Shown here piece after piece: positions 1 through 6,888 of a stretch of DNA of 11,209 bases (within the stretch, counting starts at the first letter, position 1; the number at the start of each line of letters is the position of its first letter). Source of the DNA: an uncultured Bacteroides sp. GTDB lineage: Bacteria; Bacteroidota; Bacteroidia; Bacteroidales; Bacteroidaceae. A program made the translations under genes and the position numbers. The DNA is taken from the NCBI GenBank assembly GCA_905197435.1, contig CAJJYX010000105.1:1-11209 (forward strand), in the 5' to 3' direction. The notes under the pieces are model-generated. The model made no database searches. It was not told the DNA's origin and saw only the letters and a list, made by a program, of their open reading frames with translations.

Positions 1-753
1 CATCTGTTAGGGAAAGGCCGTATGGAGGAACCGGAGAATATCATCCGCCATTTGGAAATGTACTTTGCTGCCAAAGAGGGAGACCTGGTGGGCAAGACAG
101 TGATGATAACCGCAGGACCCACTTACGAGAAGATAGACCCTGTACGCTTCATTGGCAACTATTCTTCCGGTAAGATGGGGTTTGCCCTGGCGGATGAATG
201 TACAGCAAGAGGGGCCAAAGTGATACTGATTGCAGGTCCGGTGCAGCAAACCACTTATTTCCCAGTACACAAATATCATGCGGTAGAGTCGGCGCAAGAG
301 ATGTTCGATGCTGCATGTGCTTTCTTTGGTTATGCAGATGCAACCATATTGACGGCTGCTGTGGCAGATTATACCCCTGAGCATGTAGCAGATGAAAAAA
401 TCAAGCGTGAGAAGACCGGAGAGATGACATTGGAGTTGAAGCCGACCCGGGATATAGCCGCTTTCTTAGGAAATTTGAAGGATAGTATAGACCACAAGAA
501 GCGTCTCCTTATAGGCTTTGCCCTCGAGACCAACAACGAGCAGATGAATGCAGAGGACAAACTCAACCGCAAGAACCTGGATTTCATTGTACTGAACTCC
601 TTGAATGACAAAGGAGCAGGTTTCCGTTACGATACCAATAAAATCAGTATCATAGACCGCGAAGGAAAATCGGATTATCCTTTGAAATCCAAGGCAGAGG
701 TTGCTGCAGATATTGTGGATCGGCTGGTAGAGGCACTAAAGAAAAACAAATAA
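1..753 (+). CDS. coaBC: Bifunctional phosphopantothenoylcysteine decarboxylase / phosphopantothenate-cysteine ligase, 5'-truncated (end of CoaC plus whole CoaB domain)
   Basis: CoaBC carries out two consecutive cytosolic steps of coenzyme A synthesis: ligation of cysteine to 4'-phosphopantothenate (CoaB), then decarboxylation to 4'-phosphopantetheine (CoaC). The frame is open from base 1, so the gene enters from the left; the ATG at 22 is internal. The first visible residues, HLLGKGRMEEPE, match the end of the CoaC flavodomain (GxGRMxEP). The CoaB domain follows: nucleotide-binding ITAGPTYEKIDPVRF (from about 106), the GNYSSGKMG segment whose Asn corresponds to the catalytic Asn210 of E. coli, AAVADYTP (around 355-380), GFALETNN (around 517-540) and the RKNLDFIVLN stretch (around 568-597). 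All these blocks are present and 250 codons are visible. recN follows 68 bp downstream on the same strand. Family assignment is very secure; only the missing N-terminal part is unknown. Confidence 0.96.
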   Translation, partial: HLLGKGRMEEPENIIRHLEMYFAAKEGDLVGKTVMITAGPTYEKIDPVRFIGNYSSGKMGFALADECTARGAKVILIAGPVQQTTYFPVHKYHAVESAQEMFDAACAFFGYADATILTAAVADYTPEHVADEKIKREKTGEMTLELKPTRDIAAFLGNLKDSIDHKKRLLIGFALETNNEQMNAEDKLNRKNLDFIVLNSLNDKGAGFRYDTNKISIIDREGKSDYPLKSKAEVAADIVDRLVEALKKNK

Positions 754-766
754 CAATGTATTGTTG

Positions 767-819
767 ATTGGCATTTTTGCATTGCCAATTATTGATTGTC
801 AATTATCAATTATCAATAA
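767..819. repeat. Small inverted repeat and TCAATTA heptamer repeat in the coaBC-recN gap
   Basis: ATTGGCA (767-773) and TGCCAAT (783-789) form a 7-bp inverted repeat around a 9-base loop. Just downstream are two perfect and one degenerate tandem copies of the heptamer TCAATTA (799-805, 806-812, and TCAATAA at 813-819), ending two bases before the recN start codon. The hairpin is not followed by a T-run, so I do not call it a terminator. It could be an mRNA structure near the recN start or simply repetitive AT-rich spacer DNA. Confidence 0.5.
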
Positions 820-821
820 AA

Positions 822-2483
822 ATGTTGCGTTCGCTTTACATACAGAATTATGCGCTTATCGAAAAGCTCGATATAAACTTTGGTAGCGGTTTCTCGGTGA
901 TAACGGGTGAGACCGGTGCCGGAAAATCCATTATTCTGGGCGCCATCGGCTTATTGCTGGGACAGCGTGCCGATGTGAAAGCCATCCGTGTGGGAGCCTC
1001 GAAATGTATTATTGAGGCTCGTTTCGATATTTCTGCTTATGGCATGCAGCCCTTCTTCGAGGAGAATGAACTGGAATACGAGGAAGAATGCATTCTGCGC
1101 CGCGAAGTGTCTGCTTCAGGCAAGAGCCGGGCATTCATTAATGACACACCAGCTTCGCTGTCTCAAATGAAAGAGCTGGGAGAACAGTTGATTGATGTTC
1201 ATTCCCAACATCAGAATCTTCTGCTAAACAAGGAAGGATTCCAGTTGAATGTGCTGGACATTCTGTCGCATAATGAAGAGGCCCTGTCCGTTTACCAAAA
1301 TATCTTTGGAGAGTGGAAGAAGGCGCAGCAGGACTTGGAGGCTCTCATAGCCCGTGCCAATCAGGACAAGTCGGATGAAGACTACATCCGTTTCCAATTG
1401 GAACAGTTGGAGGAGGCACGTTTGTCTGATGGTGAGCAAGAGGAACTGGAGCAAGAGGCGGATACGCTGAGCCATGCAGAGGAGATAAAGGCGGGACTCT
1501 ATCGGGTGGGACAGACACTCTACTCGGATGAAGGAGGTTTGCTTTCCGAACTGAAAGAGTGCCTGAATACGATGCTCGGTTTGCAGAGAGTCTATCCGGC
1601 TGCCGGAGAACTTGCCGAACGTATGGAAAGCACTTACATCGAGCTGAAGGACATATCTCAGGAGGTGTCGGGTAAGGAAGATGAGATAGAATTCAATCCC
1701 GAACGTTTGGAAGAAGTGAACGAACGCCTGAACATGATTTATACGCTTCAACAGAAGCATCGTGTTTCCACTGTCGGCGAACTGCTGGCACTGACGGATG
1801 AATATGCCGCCCAACTTTCGGCTATCACCTCGTCCGACGAACACATCGAGGAGTTGAAAACGCGTTGCGATGCCTTATATAATAAGGTGAAAAAACAGGC
1901 TGCCGTTCTTACCAAGGCGCGTACTGCCGCTGCCCGTGAAGTGGAGAAACAGATGGCTGCCCGACTGATTCCGTTGGGTATGCCCAATGTCCGTTTCCAG
2001 GTGGAGATAGATGGACGCAAGGAGCCGGGAATACATGGGGCGGATACTGTGAATTTCTTGTTTTCAGCGAATAAGAATGGGGCATTGCAAAGTATTTCCT
2101 CAGTTGCTTCAGGTGGTGAAATTGCCCGTGTCATGCTGTCTGTCAAGGCTATGATAGCGAGTGCCGTCAAGCTTCCCGCCATTGTATTCGATGAAATAGA
2201 TACCGGAGTCTCCGGTGAGATAGCGGATCGCATGGCGGATATCATGCAGGAAATGGGTGAGCAGGACCGTCAGGTAATCAGCATCACCCATCTGCCCCAG
2301 ATCGCTGCCCGTGGACGTGCTCATTACAAAGTGTACAAGCAGGACAACGAGACGGAAACAAACAGCCACATCCGATGCCTGACCGACGATGAACGGGTGG
2401 AAGAAATAGCCCACATGCTGAGTGGTGTTACTTTGACCGAAGCTGCGCTGAATAATGCTAAGGTGTTGCTAAAGAGTAGTTAA
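822..2483 (+). CDS. recN: DNA repair protein RecN (SMC-like ATPase)
   Basis: RecN is a cytosolic SMC-like ATPase that acts early in recombinational repair of DNA double-strand breaks. I choose ATG 822 (MLRSLYIQNYALIEKL), giving 553 residues, the same length as E. coli RecN. The frame is open further upstream to a TTG at 768, but that extension would encode the AT-rich repeat and has no RecN similarity. Visible motifs are the Walker A GETGAGKS (residues 29-36), a long charged central coiled-coil region (about 150-370), the ABC signature ASGGE (429-433), Walker B ending in DEID (from Asp457) and the H-loop region ISITHLPQIAA. All ATPase elements are intact. It lies 68 bp after coaBC and 105 bp before the rRNA methyltransferase gene on the same strand, and its stop codon sits inside an inverted repeat. 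No clear promoter is visible just upstream, so co-transcription with coaBC is likely but inferred. Confidence 0.96.
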   Translation: MLRSLYIQNYALIEKLDINFGSGFSVITGETGAGKSIILGAIGLLLGQRADVKAIRVGASKCIIEARFDISAYGMQPFFEENELEYEEECILRREVSASGKSRAFINDTPASLSQMKELGEQLIDVHSQHQNLLLNKEGFQLNVLDILSHNEEALSVYQNIFGEWKKAQQDLEALIARANQDKSDEDYIRFQLEQLEEARLSDGEQEELEQEADTLSHAEEIKAGLYRVGQTLYSDEGGLLSELKECLNTMLGLQRVYPAAGELAERMESTYIELKDISQEVSGKEDEIEFNPERLEEVNERLNMIYTLQQKHRVSTVGELLALTDEYAAQLSAITSSDEHIEELKTRCDALYNKVKKQAAVLTKARTAAAREVEKQMAARLIPLGMPNVRFQVEIDGRKEPGIHGADTVNFLFSANKNGALQSISSVASGGEIARVMLSVKAMIASAVKLPAIVFDEIDTGVSGEIADRMADIMQEMGEQDRQVISITHLPQIAARGRAHYKVYKQDNETETNSHIRCLTDDERVEEIAHMLSGVTLTEAALNNAKVLLKSS

Positions 2484-2550
2484 GTAGTAAGTAGGATGGA
2501 CTGTTATGCTTAACTACTAAACCACTGTAAGTAGGATGCCTACGACTTAC
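2475..2550 (+). repeat. Inverted and direct repeats spanning the recN stop codon and recN-rlmB gap
   Basis: AGTAGTTAAG (2475-2484), which includes the recN TAA, is the exact reverse complement of CTTAACTACT (2509-2518), giving a 10-bp stem with a 24-base loop. Inside the loop starts GTAAGTAGGATG (2487-2498), repeated exactly at 2527-2538. The second copy can itself fold: GTAGG (2531-2535) with CCTAC (2539-2543) around a 3-base loop, extended by GTAA (2527-2530) with TTAC (2547-2550). No long T-run follows, so termination is not clear. It could be an mRNA-processing or attenuation structure, or a degenerate intergenic repeat. Confidence 0.6.
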
Positions 2551-2588
2551 TTTCTACTAATAAATAAACAAATAATAAATACCCATAT

Positions 2589-3329
2589 ATGGTTGATAAC
2601 AGTGAAATGATTTTCGGCGTCCGTGCCGTGATAGAAGCCATTCAGGCAGGAAAAGAGATAGACAAAATATTGGTGAAGAAAGACATTCAGAGTGACTTGT
2701 CAAAAGAGCTTTTTGCTGTTTTGAAAGGAACCTTGATACCGGTGCAACGCGTTCCGGTGGAACGCATTAACCGCGTGACACGTAAGAATCACCAGGGAGT
2801 GATTGCTTTCATCTCTTCAGTCACTTACCAGAAGACGGAGGACTTGGTGCCTTTTCTTTTCGAACAGGGCAAGAACCCGTTGTTTGTGATGCTCGACGGC
2901 ATAACGGATGTCCGCAATTTCGGTGCTATTGCCCGTACTTGCGAGTGCGCAGCGGTGGACGCCGTGATTATCCCTGCCCGTAACAGTGTGTCTGTCAATG
3001 CAGATGCCATGAAAACCTCGGCAGGAGCTTTGCATACTTTGCCTGTTTGCCGGGAGCACAGTCTGAAAGAGACCCTTCAATTTCTTAAGAACAGTGGTTT
3101 CCATATTGTGGCAGCTACAGAGAAAGGCGATTACGACTATACCAAGGCTGATTATACCGGTCCGATGTGTATCATTATGGGCGCTGAAGACAAGGGGGTA
3201 TCCTATGATAGCCTGGCATTGTGTGACGAGTGGGTGAAGATTCCCATGTTGGGAACCATCGAGTCCCTCAATGTTTCTGTTGCAGCCGGCATCCTGATTT
3301 ATGAAGCGGTAAAACAAAGAACTAACTAA
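2589..3329 (+). CDS. rlmB: RlmB-type 23S rRNA 2'-O-ribose methyltransferase (SpoU/TrmH family)
   Basis: The family transfers a methyl group from S-adenosylmethionine to ribose 2'-hydroxyls in RNA; RlmB modifies G2251 in the peptidyl-transferase loop of 23S rRNA. The 246-residue product has an N-terminal L30e-like substrate-binding domain (about residues 7-80, beginning IFGVRAVIEAI) and a C-terminal knotted SPOUT domain. The three SPOUT motifs are clear: DGITDVRNFGAIART (103-117, with the conserved Asn110), MGAEDKGVS (197-205) and IPMLGTIESLNVSVAAG (218-234). The ending IYEAVKQR resembles E. coli RlmB closely. The start is ATG 2589; an in-frame ATG at 2607 (before IFGVRAV) would remove only six residues. 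The upstream leader is A/T-rich without a Shine-Dalgarno, normal for this group. The next gene starts 3 bp after its stop. The exact RNA target is inferred from family resemblance; a related TrmH/RlmB paralogue with another target is the main alternative. Confidence 0.88.
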   Translation: MVDNSEMIFGVRAVIEAIQAGKEIDKILVKKDIQSDLSKELFAVLKGTLIPVQRVPVERINRVTRKNHQGVIAFISSVTYQKTEDLVPFLFEQGKNPLFVMLDGITDVRNFGAIARTCECAAVDAVIIPARNSVSVNADAMKTSAGALHTLPVCREHSLKETLQFLKNSGFHIVAATEKGDYDYTKADYTGPMCIIMGAEDKGVSYDSLALCDEWVKIPMLGTIESLNVSVAAGILIYEAVKQRTN

Positions 3330-3332
3330 GAT

Positions 3333-5036
3333 ATGAAAAAGAAATTACTGTTGATGCTCACTCTCTGTTTATTGGCTCAGTGGAGTGTGGCGCAAGCCCC
3401 GAAATGGGTAGACAAAGCCAAGCGTGCCGTTTTTTCAGTAGTGACCTACGACCAAAACGATAAGATATTGAATACCGGGAACGGCTTTTTTGTGACTGAG
3501 GACGGCATCGCACTTTCTGACTACACATTATTCAAAGGTGCTCAGCGTGCCGTTGTGATGGGTTCGGACGGAGAACAGATGCCGGTGGAGGCCATTATGG
3601 GAGCCGATGACATGTACGATGTCGTTAAGTTTCGTGTCGGTATCCCCGGAAAGAAAGTTACGGCACTGACTTGGGCTCCTGCGGCTCCGGTTGTTGGTGC
3701 GGCTGTATATTTGCTGCCTTATTCCACTCAGAAGGACCGTTCCTTCACTGCCGGTAAAGTAAAGGAAGTCGATAAAATTGCCGGGAATTATTCTTACTAT
3801 ACACTGGATATGCGTCTGAAGGACAAGATGGTGAGCTGTCCGTTAATGACTGTAGACGGACAAGTCTTTGGCCTGGCGCAGAAATCATCCGGACAAGACA
3901 CAGCTACCATTTGCTATGCCATCGACGCTAACTTTGCCATGTCACAGAATATATCCGCATTGTCTTATGGAGATATGTCCTTGAAGGGAATCGGCATCAA
4001 AAAAGCACTGCCCGATACGGAAGAACAGGCTTTGGTATTCCTTTATATGGCTTCTTCCCAACTGTCTCCGGAGAAGTATATGGAAACTCTGAACGATTTC
4101 ATCGCACAATATCCTGCCAGCGCCGACGGTTATCTACGTCGTGCTTCCCAGTACTTGTTCATGTCTCAGGACGATGCTTCCATGGATAAGGTTGCCGCCG
4201 ACATGGACAAAGCTTTGGAAGTTGCGGTAAAGAAAGATGATGTGTATTACAACCGGGCCAAGATTATCTATAACTATGCATTAGGTAAATCCGAGAAAGT
4301 ATATAAGGATTGGTCGCTCGACAAAGCCCTGGATGAGGTGCGGAAAGCGATAGCTATTGACGAACTTCCGGTTTATGTCCAGTTTGAGGGAGATATCCTA
4401 TTTGCCAAGCAGGATTATCCGTCGGCTTTTACCTGCTATGACAAGGTGAATAAGACTGTTTTAGCATCTCCGGCTACTTTCTTCAGCGCTGCCAAGACCA
4501 AGGAACTGATGCAGGCTCCTGCTGAGGAGGTGCTGGCTTTGATGGACAGTTGTGTGGCTCGTTTTACCCAGCCCTATACAGAAGAAGCTGCTCCTTACTT
4601 GCTGGAGCGTGCCCAGGCTCGTATGAATGCAGACCAGGCACGCAATGCCATGCTGGACTATGATGCCTATTACAATGCCGTGAATGGCAAGGTGAATGAT
4701 ATGTTCTACTATTATCGTGAGCAAGCTGCCTTGAAGGCCAAACAGTATCAGCGCGCTCTCGACGATATGGCAAAGGCTATTGAACTGAATCCGGAGGATT
4801 TGACCTATCGCGCTGAATTGGCTGTGGTGAATCTTCGTGTGGGACGTTACGAAGAGGCGTTGAACATCTTGAAGGCTGCTCTGGAGAAAGATCCTAAGTA
4901 TGCCGAAGCTTACCGCCTGATGGGTATTGCCCAGCTTCAGTTAAAGAAAAACAAGGAAGCTTGTGCCAACTTTGCCAAGGCGAAAGAATTGGGTGACCCT
5001 AATGTGGATGCTTTGATTGAGAAGCACTGCAAGTAA
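3333..5036 (+). CDS. Exported TPR protein with a degenerate trypsin/HtrA-like N-terminal domain
   Basis: This 567-residue protein starts with a signal peptide (MKKK, a hydrophobic run of Leu, then SVA|QA; cleavage most likely after Ala20), so it should act in the periplasm or at the envelope. Residues about 25-210 follow the layout of an HtrA/trypsin-like protease: GNGFFVTEDGIALSDYTLFKGA (49-70) aligns with the segment holding the catalytic His, DDMYDVVKFRV (92-102) with the Asp segment, and KMVSCPLMTVDGQVFGLA (165-182) with GNSGGPLxxxDGxVxGI. In this alignment Asp96 is kept, but the His position is Thr65 and the Ser position Val167, so it is probably a non-proteolytic scaffold. From about residue 225 to the end are helical repeats, with at least three good TPR units in the last 110 residues (for example YQRALDDMAKAIELNPED and YEEALNILKAALEKDPKY). 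It starts 3 bp after the rlmB stop, suggesting co-expression, and is the last gene before a terminator. The function is unknown; peptide or protein binding is an inference. Confidence 0.85.
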   Translation: MKKKLLLMLTLCLLAQWSVAQAPKWVDKAKRAVFSVVTYDQNDKILNTGNGFFVTEDGIALSDYTLFKGAQRAVVMGSDGEQMPVEAIMGADDMYDVVKFRVGIPGKKVTALTWAPAAPVVGAAVYLLPYSTQKDRSFTAGKVKEVDKIAGNYSYYTLDMRLKDKMVSCPLMTVDGQVFGLAQKSSGQDTATICYAIDANFAMSQNISALSYGDMSLKGIGIKKALPDTEEQALVFLYMASSQLSPEKYMETLNDFIAQYPASADGYLRRASQYLFMSQDDASMDKVAADMDKALEVAVKKDDVYYNRAKIIYNYALGKSEKVYKDWSLDKALDEVRKAIAIDELPVYVQFEGDILFAKQDYPSAFTCYDKVNKTVLASPATFFSAAKTKELMQAPAEEVLALMDSCVARFTQPYTEEAAPYLLERAQARMNADQARNAMLDYDAYYNAVNGKVNDMFYYYREQAALKAKQYQRALDDMAKAIELNPEDLTYRAELAVVNLRVGRYEEALNILKAALEKDPKYAEAYRLMGIAQLQLKKNKEACANFAKAKELGDPNVDALIEKHCK

Positions 5037-5054
5037 AAGAGATGCATGGAATAA

Positions 5055-5085
5055 AGGCTCTGTTTTCGCAAACAGAGCCTCTGTT
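5055..5085 (+). terminator. Intrinsic terminator of the coaBC-recN-rlmB-TPR cluster
   Basis: AGGCTCTGTTT (5055-5065) and AAACAGAGCCT (5070-5080) make a perfect 11-bp stem with a 4-base TCGC loop, starting 18 bases after the preceding stop codon. It is followed by CTGTTTT, a short imperfect T-tract. This marks the 3' end of the plus-strand cluster and separates it from ridA. Confidence 0.85.
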
Positions 5086-5245
5086 TTGGGAAACTCCCTG
5101 TGTTAAATGAGTTAAGTCTAGGTATAAATAAGTTATGAGTGAAATTGCGTTATTGTATCTGTAAAATGCGTAGGTTTCCGAAATACTGCGTTATACTTTA
5201 GATTTTTTTTGATAATTCTAATAGTTCACTTAAATATTCAAGATT

Positions 5246-5620
5246 ATGAAAAATGTGATTTGCAGCCAGAAGGCACCGGGCGCCATAGGCCCTTACAGCC
5301 AGGCTATTGAAGCCGGTGGAATGGTTTTTGTATCAGGTCAGTTACCCATTGACGCAGCTACCGGAGTGATGGCTGAAGGTGCGGAAGCACAAGCCCGCCA
5401 ATCCCTGGAGAATGTAAAGCATATCCTGGAAGAGGCAGGACTGGGCATGGCGAATATTGTGAAGACAACGGTTTTCTTGGCAGACATGTCCTTGTTTGCT
5501 GATATGAACAAGGTGTATGCCACTTATTTTGACGGTGCATTTCCGGCACGTTCGGCTGTTGCAGTGAAAGCGCTGCCCAAGGATGCTTTAGTCGAGATTG
5601 AGTGCATCGCGGTTCGCTAA
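5246..5620 (+). CDS. ridA: RidA family enamine/imine deaminase
   Basis: RidA hydrolyses reactive 2-aminoacrylate and related enamine/imine intermediates released by PLP enzymes such as threonine/serine dehydratases, protecting cytosolic enzymes from damage. The 124-residue product has the normal length for this trimeric family. Visible landmarks are GPYSQAI (15-21, with Tyr17), VSGQLPID (29-36), the C-terminal signature PARSAVAVKALPKDALVEIE (100-119) with catalytic Arg102, and the acidic Glu117/Glu119 positions. Every expected active-site residue is present, which marks it as an archetypal RidA rather than a divergent Rid subgroup. The ATG at 5246 begins a typical N-terminus. It follows a 209-bp gap containing the previous operon's terminator, so it probably has its own promoter, though I cannot identify a convincing one. 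Its last 33 bases overlap the end of the convergent folC gene. Confidence 0.95.
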   Translation: MKNVICSQKAPGAIGPYSQAIEAGGMVFVSGQLPIDAATGVMAEGAEAQARQSLENVKHILEEAGLGMANIVKTTVFLADMSLFADMNKVYATYFDGAFPARSAVAVKALPKDALVEIECIAVR

Positions 5621-6841
5621 CAAGTCGGCCACAATGAAGCAGCTGCCTCCCACGAAGATAAAGTCTTCCGGGAGGCTTTTTTCTTGTGCAGCCTGCACGG
5701 CAGTGGGTACATCCGGATAGCAGCGACCTTTCAGACCCATTGCGGTGGCAAGCTCCTGCAGTTCGTTTTCGGGCAATGCCCGCTTCACACTGGCTTTGGT
5801 GAAGTAATAGGTTGCTTCTCGAGGCAGCAGAGCCAATACACCCCGGATATCTTTGTCATTCACCATGCCTATGACGATATGAAGCCGTCGGTAAGTCTGC
5901 TGCTTTAATTGTTCTGCAATATAGGTGATGCCCCCCACATTGTGTCCGGTGTCACAGACCAGAGTGGGGGAATCCTGTAACTTCTGCCAGCGTCCCATCA
6001 AGCCCGTCAATTCCACCACGTGGGCAAATCCGCTGCGTATTGCTTGTCCGTTCAGCCGGTAACCGGCTTCTTTCAGTAACGGGAGGGTGGTAAGGATGGT
6101 ACGGGCATTTTTCTTCTGGTAGAGTCCTTTCAATTCATATTCTATTCCGGGATAGTCTTCATGGTCATTTTCCTCGGCAAAGTAGATGGGAGCACCTGTT
6201 TCCTGTGCTTTTTTCAGAAACACCGATCTGGTCTCGGGGGTGGTCTCACCAATTACAACGGGGATGTTACTTTTGATGATTCCTGCCTTTTCTCCTGCGA
6301 TTTTGGCCAAAGTGTTTCCCAGGAATTGGGTGTGGTCAAGGCTGATGTTGGTGATGATGCATACATCCGGGCTGATGATGTTGGTACAGTCCAAGCGTCC
6401 ACCGAGTCCCACCTCGATCACAGCTACATCCACTTTCTCATCGGCAAAGTAACGGAAGGCCATGGCAGTGGTCAGTTCAAAGAAAGAGGGATGGAGGGGT
6501 TCGAAAAAATCACGTTCCTGCTCTACAAAACGGATGACGTATTCCTCAGGTATGGGCTGTCCGTTGATTCGTATGCGCTCGCGGAAATCCACCAGATGGG
6601 GCGAGGTATAGAGACCTACCCGGTATCCCGCTTCTTGCAGTATAGCGGCAAGCGTATGCGTGCAGGAGCCTTTGCCGTTGGTACCTGCTACGTGAATGCT
6701 GCGGAAATTACGGTGGGGATGTCCGAAGTGTGCATCCAATGTCAGCGTGTTTTCCAGCCCTTCCTTGTATGCTGCGCTGCCCACTTGCTGGAACATGGGC
6801 GCACTGTTATATAAGTAAGTTAAAGTGTCCTGATAATCCAT
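5588..6841 (-). CDS. folC: Bifunctional folylpolyglutamate synthase / dihydrofolate synthase
   Basis: FolC is a cytosolic ATP-dependent Mur-ligase-like enzyme that adds glutamate to dihydropteroate, making dihydrofolate, and extends the polyglutamate tail of folates. The 417-residue product is of normal length (E. coli about 422). Visible are the P-loop GTNGKGS (53-59), YTSPHL (78-83), the FFELTTAMAF segment (120-129), metal-binding Glu143 in VIEVGLGGRLDCTN, His170 in SLDHTQFLG, the carbamylated-Lys motif GEKAGIIK (183-190, Lys185) and CDTGHNVGG of the C-terminal domain, where many relatives have DGAHNPGG. The ATG start (complement of 6839-6841) fits the family N-terminus. It is transcribed divergently from the PIN-PhoH gene and convergently with ridA, whose coding end it overlaps. 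A good -33/-7 promoter lies about 130 bp upstream. That the one enzyme does both reactions is inferred from family practice in this phylum. Confidence 0.95.
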   Translation of the reverse strand: MDYQDTLTYLYNSAPMFQQVGSAAYKEGLENTLTLDAHFGHPHRNFRSIHVAGTNGKGSCTHTLAAILQEAGYRVGLYTSPHLVDFRERIRINGQPIPEEYVIRFVEQERDFFEPLHPSFFELTTAMAFRYFADEKVDVAVIEVGLGGRLDCTNIISPDVCIITNISLDHTQFLGNTLAKIAGEKAGIIKSNIPVVIGETTPETRSVFLKKAQETGAPIYFAEENDHEDYPGIEYELKGLYQKKNARTILTTLPLLKEAGYRLNGQAIRSGFAHVVELTGLMGRWQKLQDSPTLVCDTGHNVGGITYIAEQLKQQTYRRLHIVIGMVNDKDIRGVLALLPREATYYFTKASVKRALPENELQELATAMGLKGRCYPDVPTAVQAAQEKSLPEDFIFVGGSCFIVADLLANRDALNLD

Positions 6842-6888
6842 CTTTTATAATATTTAACGGGGAGGCAATCTTTTCTCCCTATAAATTT

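Noticed and set aside
768..821. Upstream TTG start extending RecN by 18 residues
   Set aside because: The extension encodes the AT-rich repeat region and has no RecN character; ATG 822 gives the family-typical N-terminus and 553 residues.
754..821. coaBC terminator from the 7-bp inverted repeat
   Set aside because: The stem is short and AT-rich at the ends and no T-run follows; read-through into recN is more likely.
1224..2414. Long minus-strand open frames opposite recN
   Set aside because: They overlap the strongly conserved RecN frame, overlap each other, and show no domain pattern or promoter.
5146..5194. Repeated TGCGTTAT (5146-5153 and 5187-5194) before ridA
   Set aside because: Only eight bases, two copies, with no dyad or larger shared context; plausible by chance.
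5194..5201. TACTTTAG as a ridA promoter -7 box
   Set aside because: One mismatch to TAnnTTTG and no TTTG at the proper distance upstream; too weak to call in an AT-rich gap.
6161..6814. Long plus-strand open frame (217 codons) opposite folC
   Set aside because: It is fully antisense to the clearly conserved FolC coding sequence, shows no recognisable domain and is explained as a codon-bias shadow.
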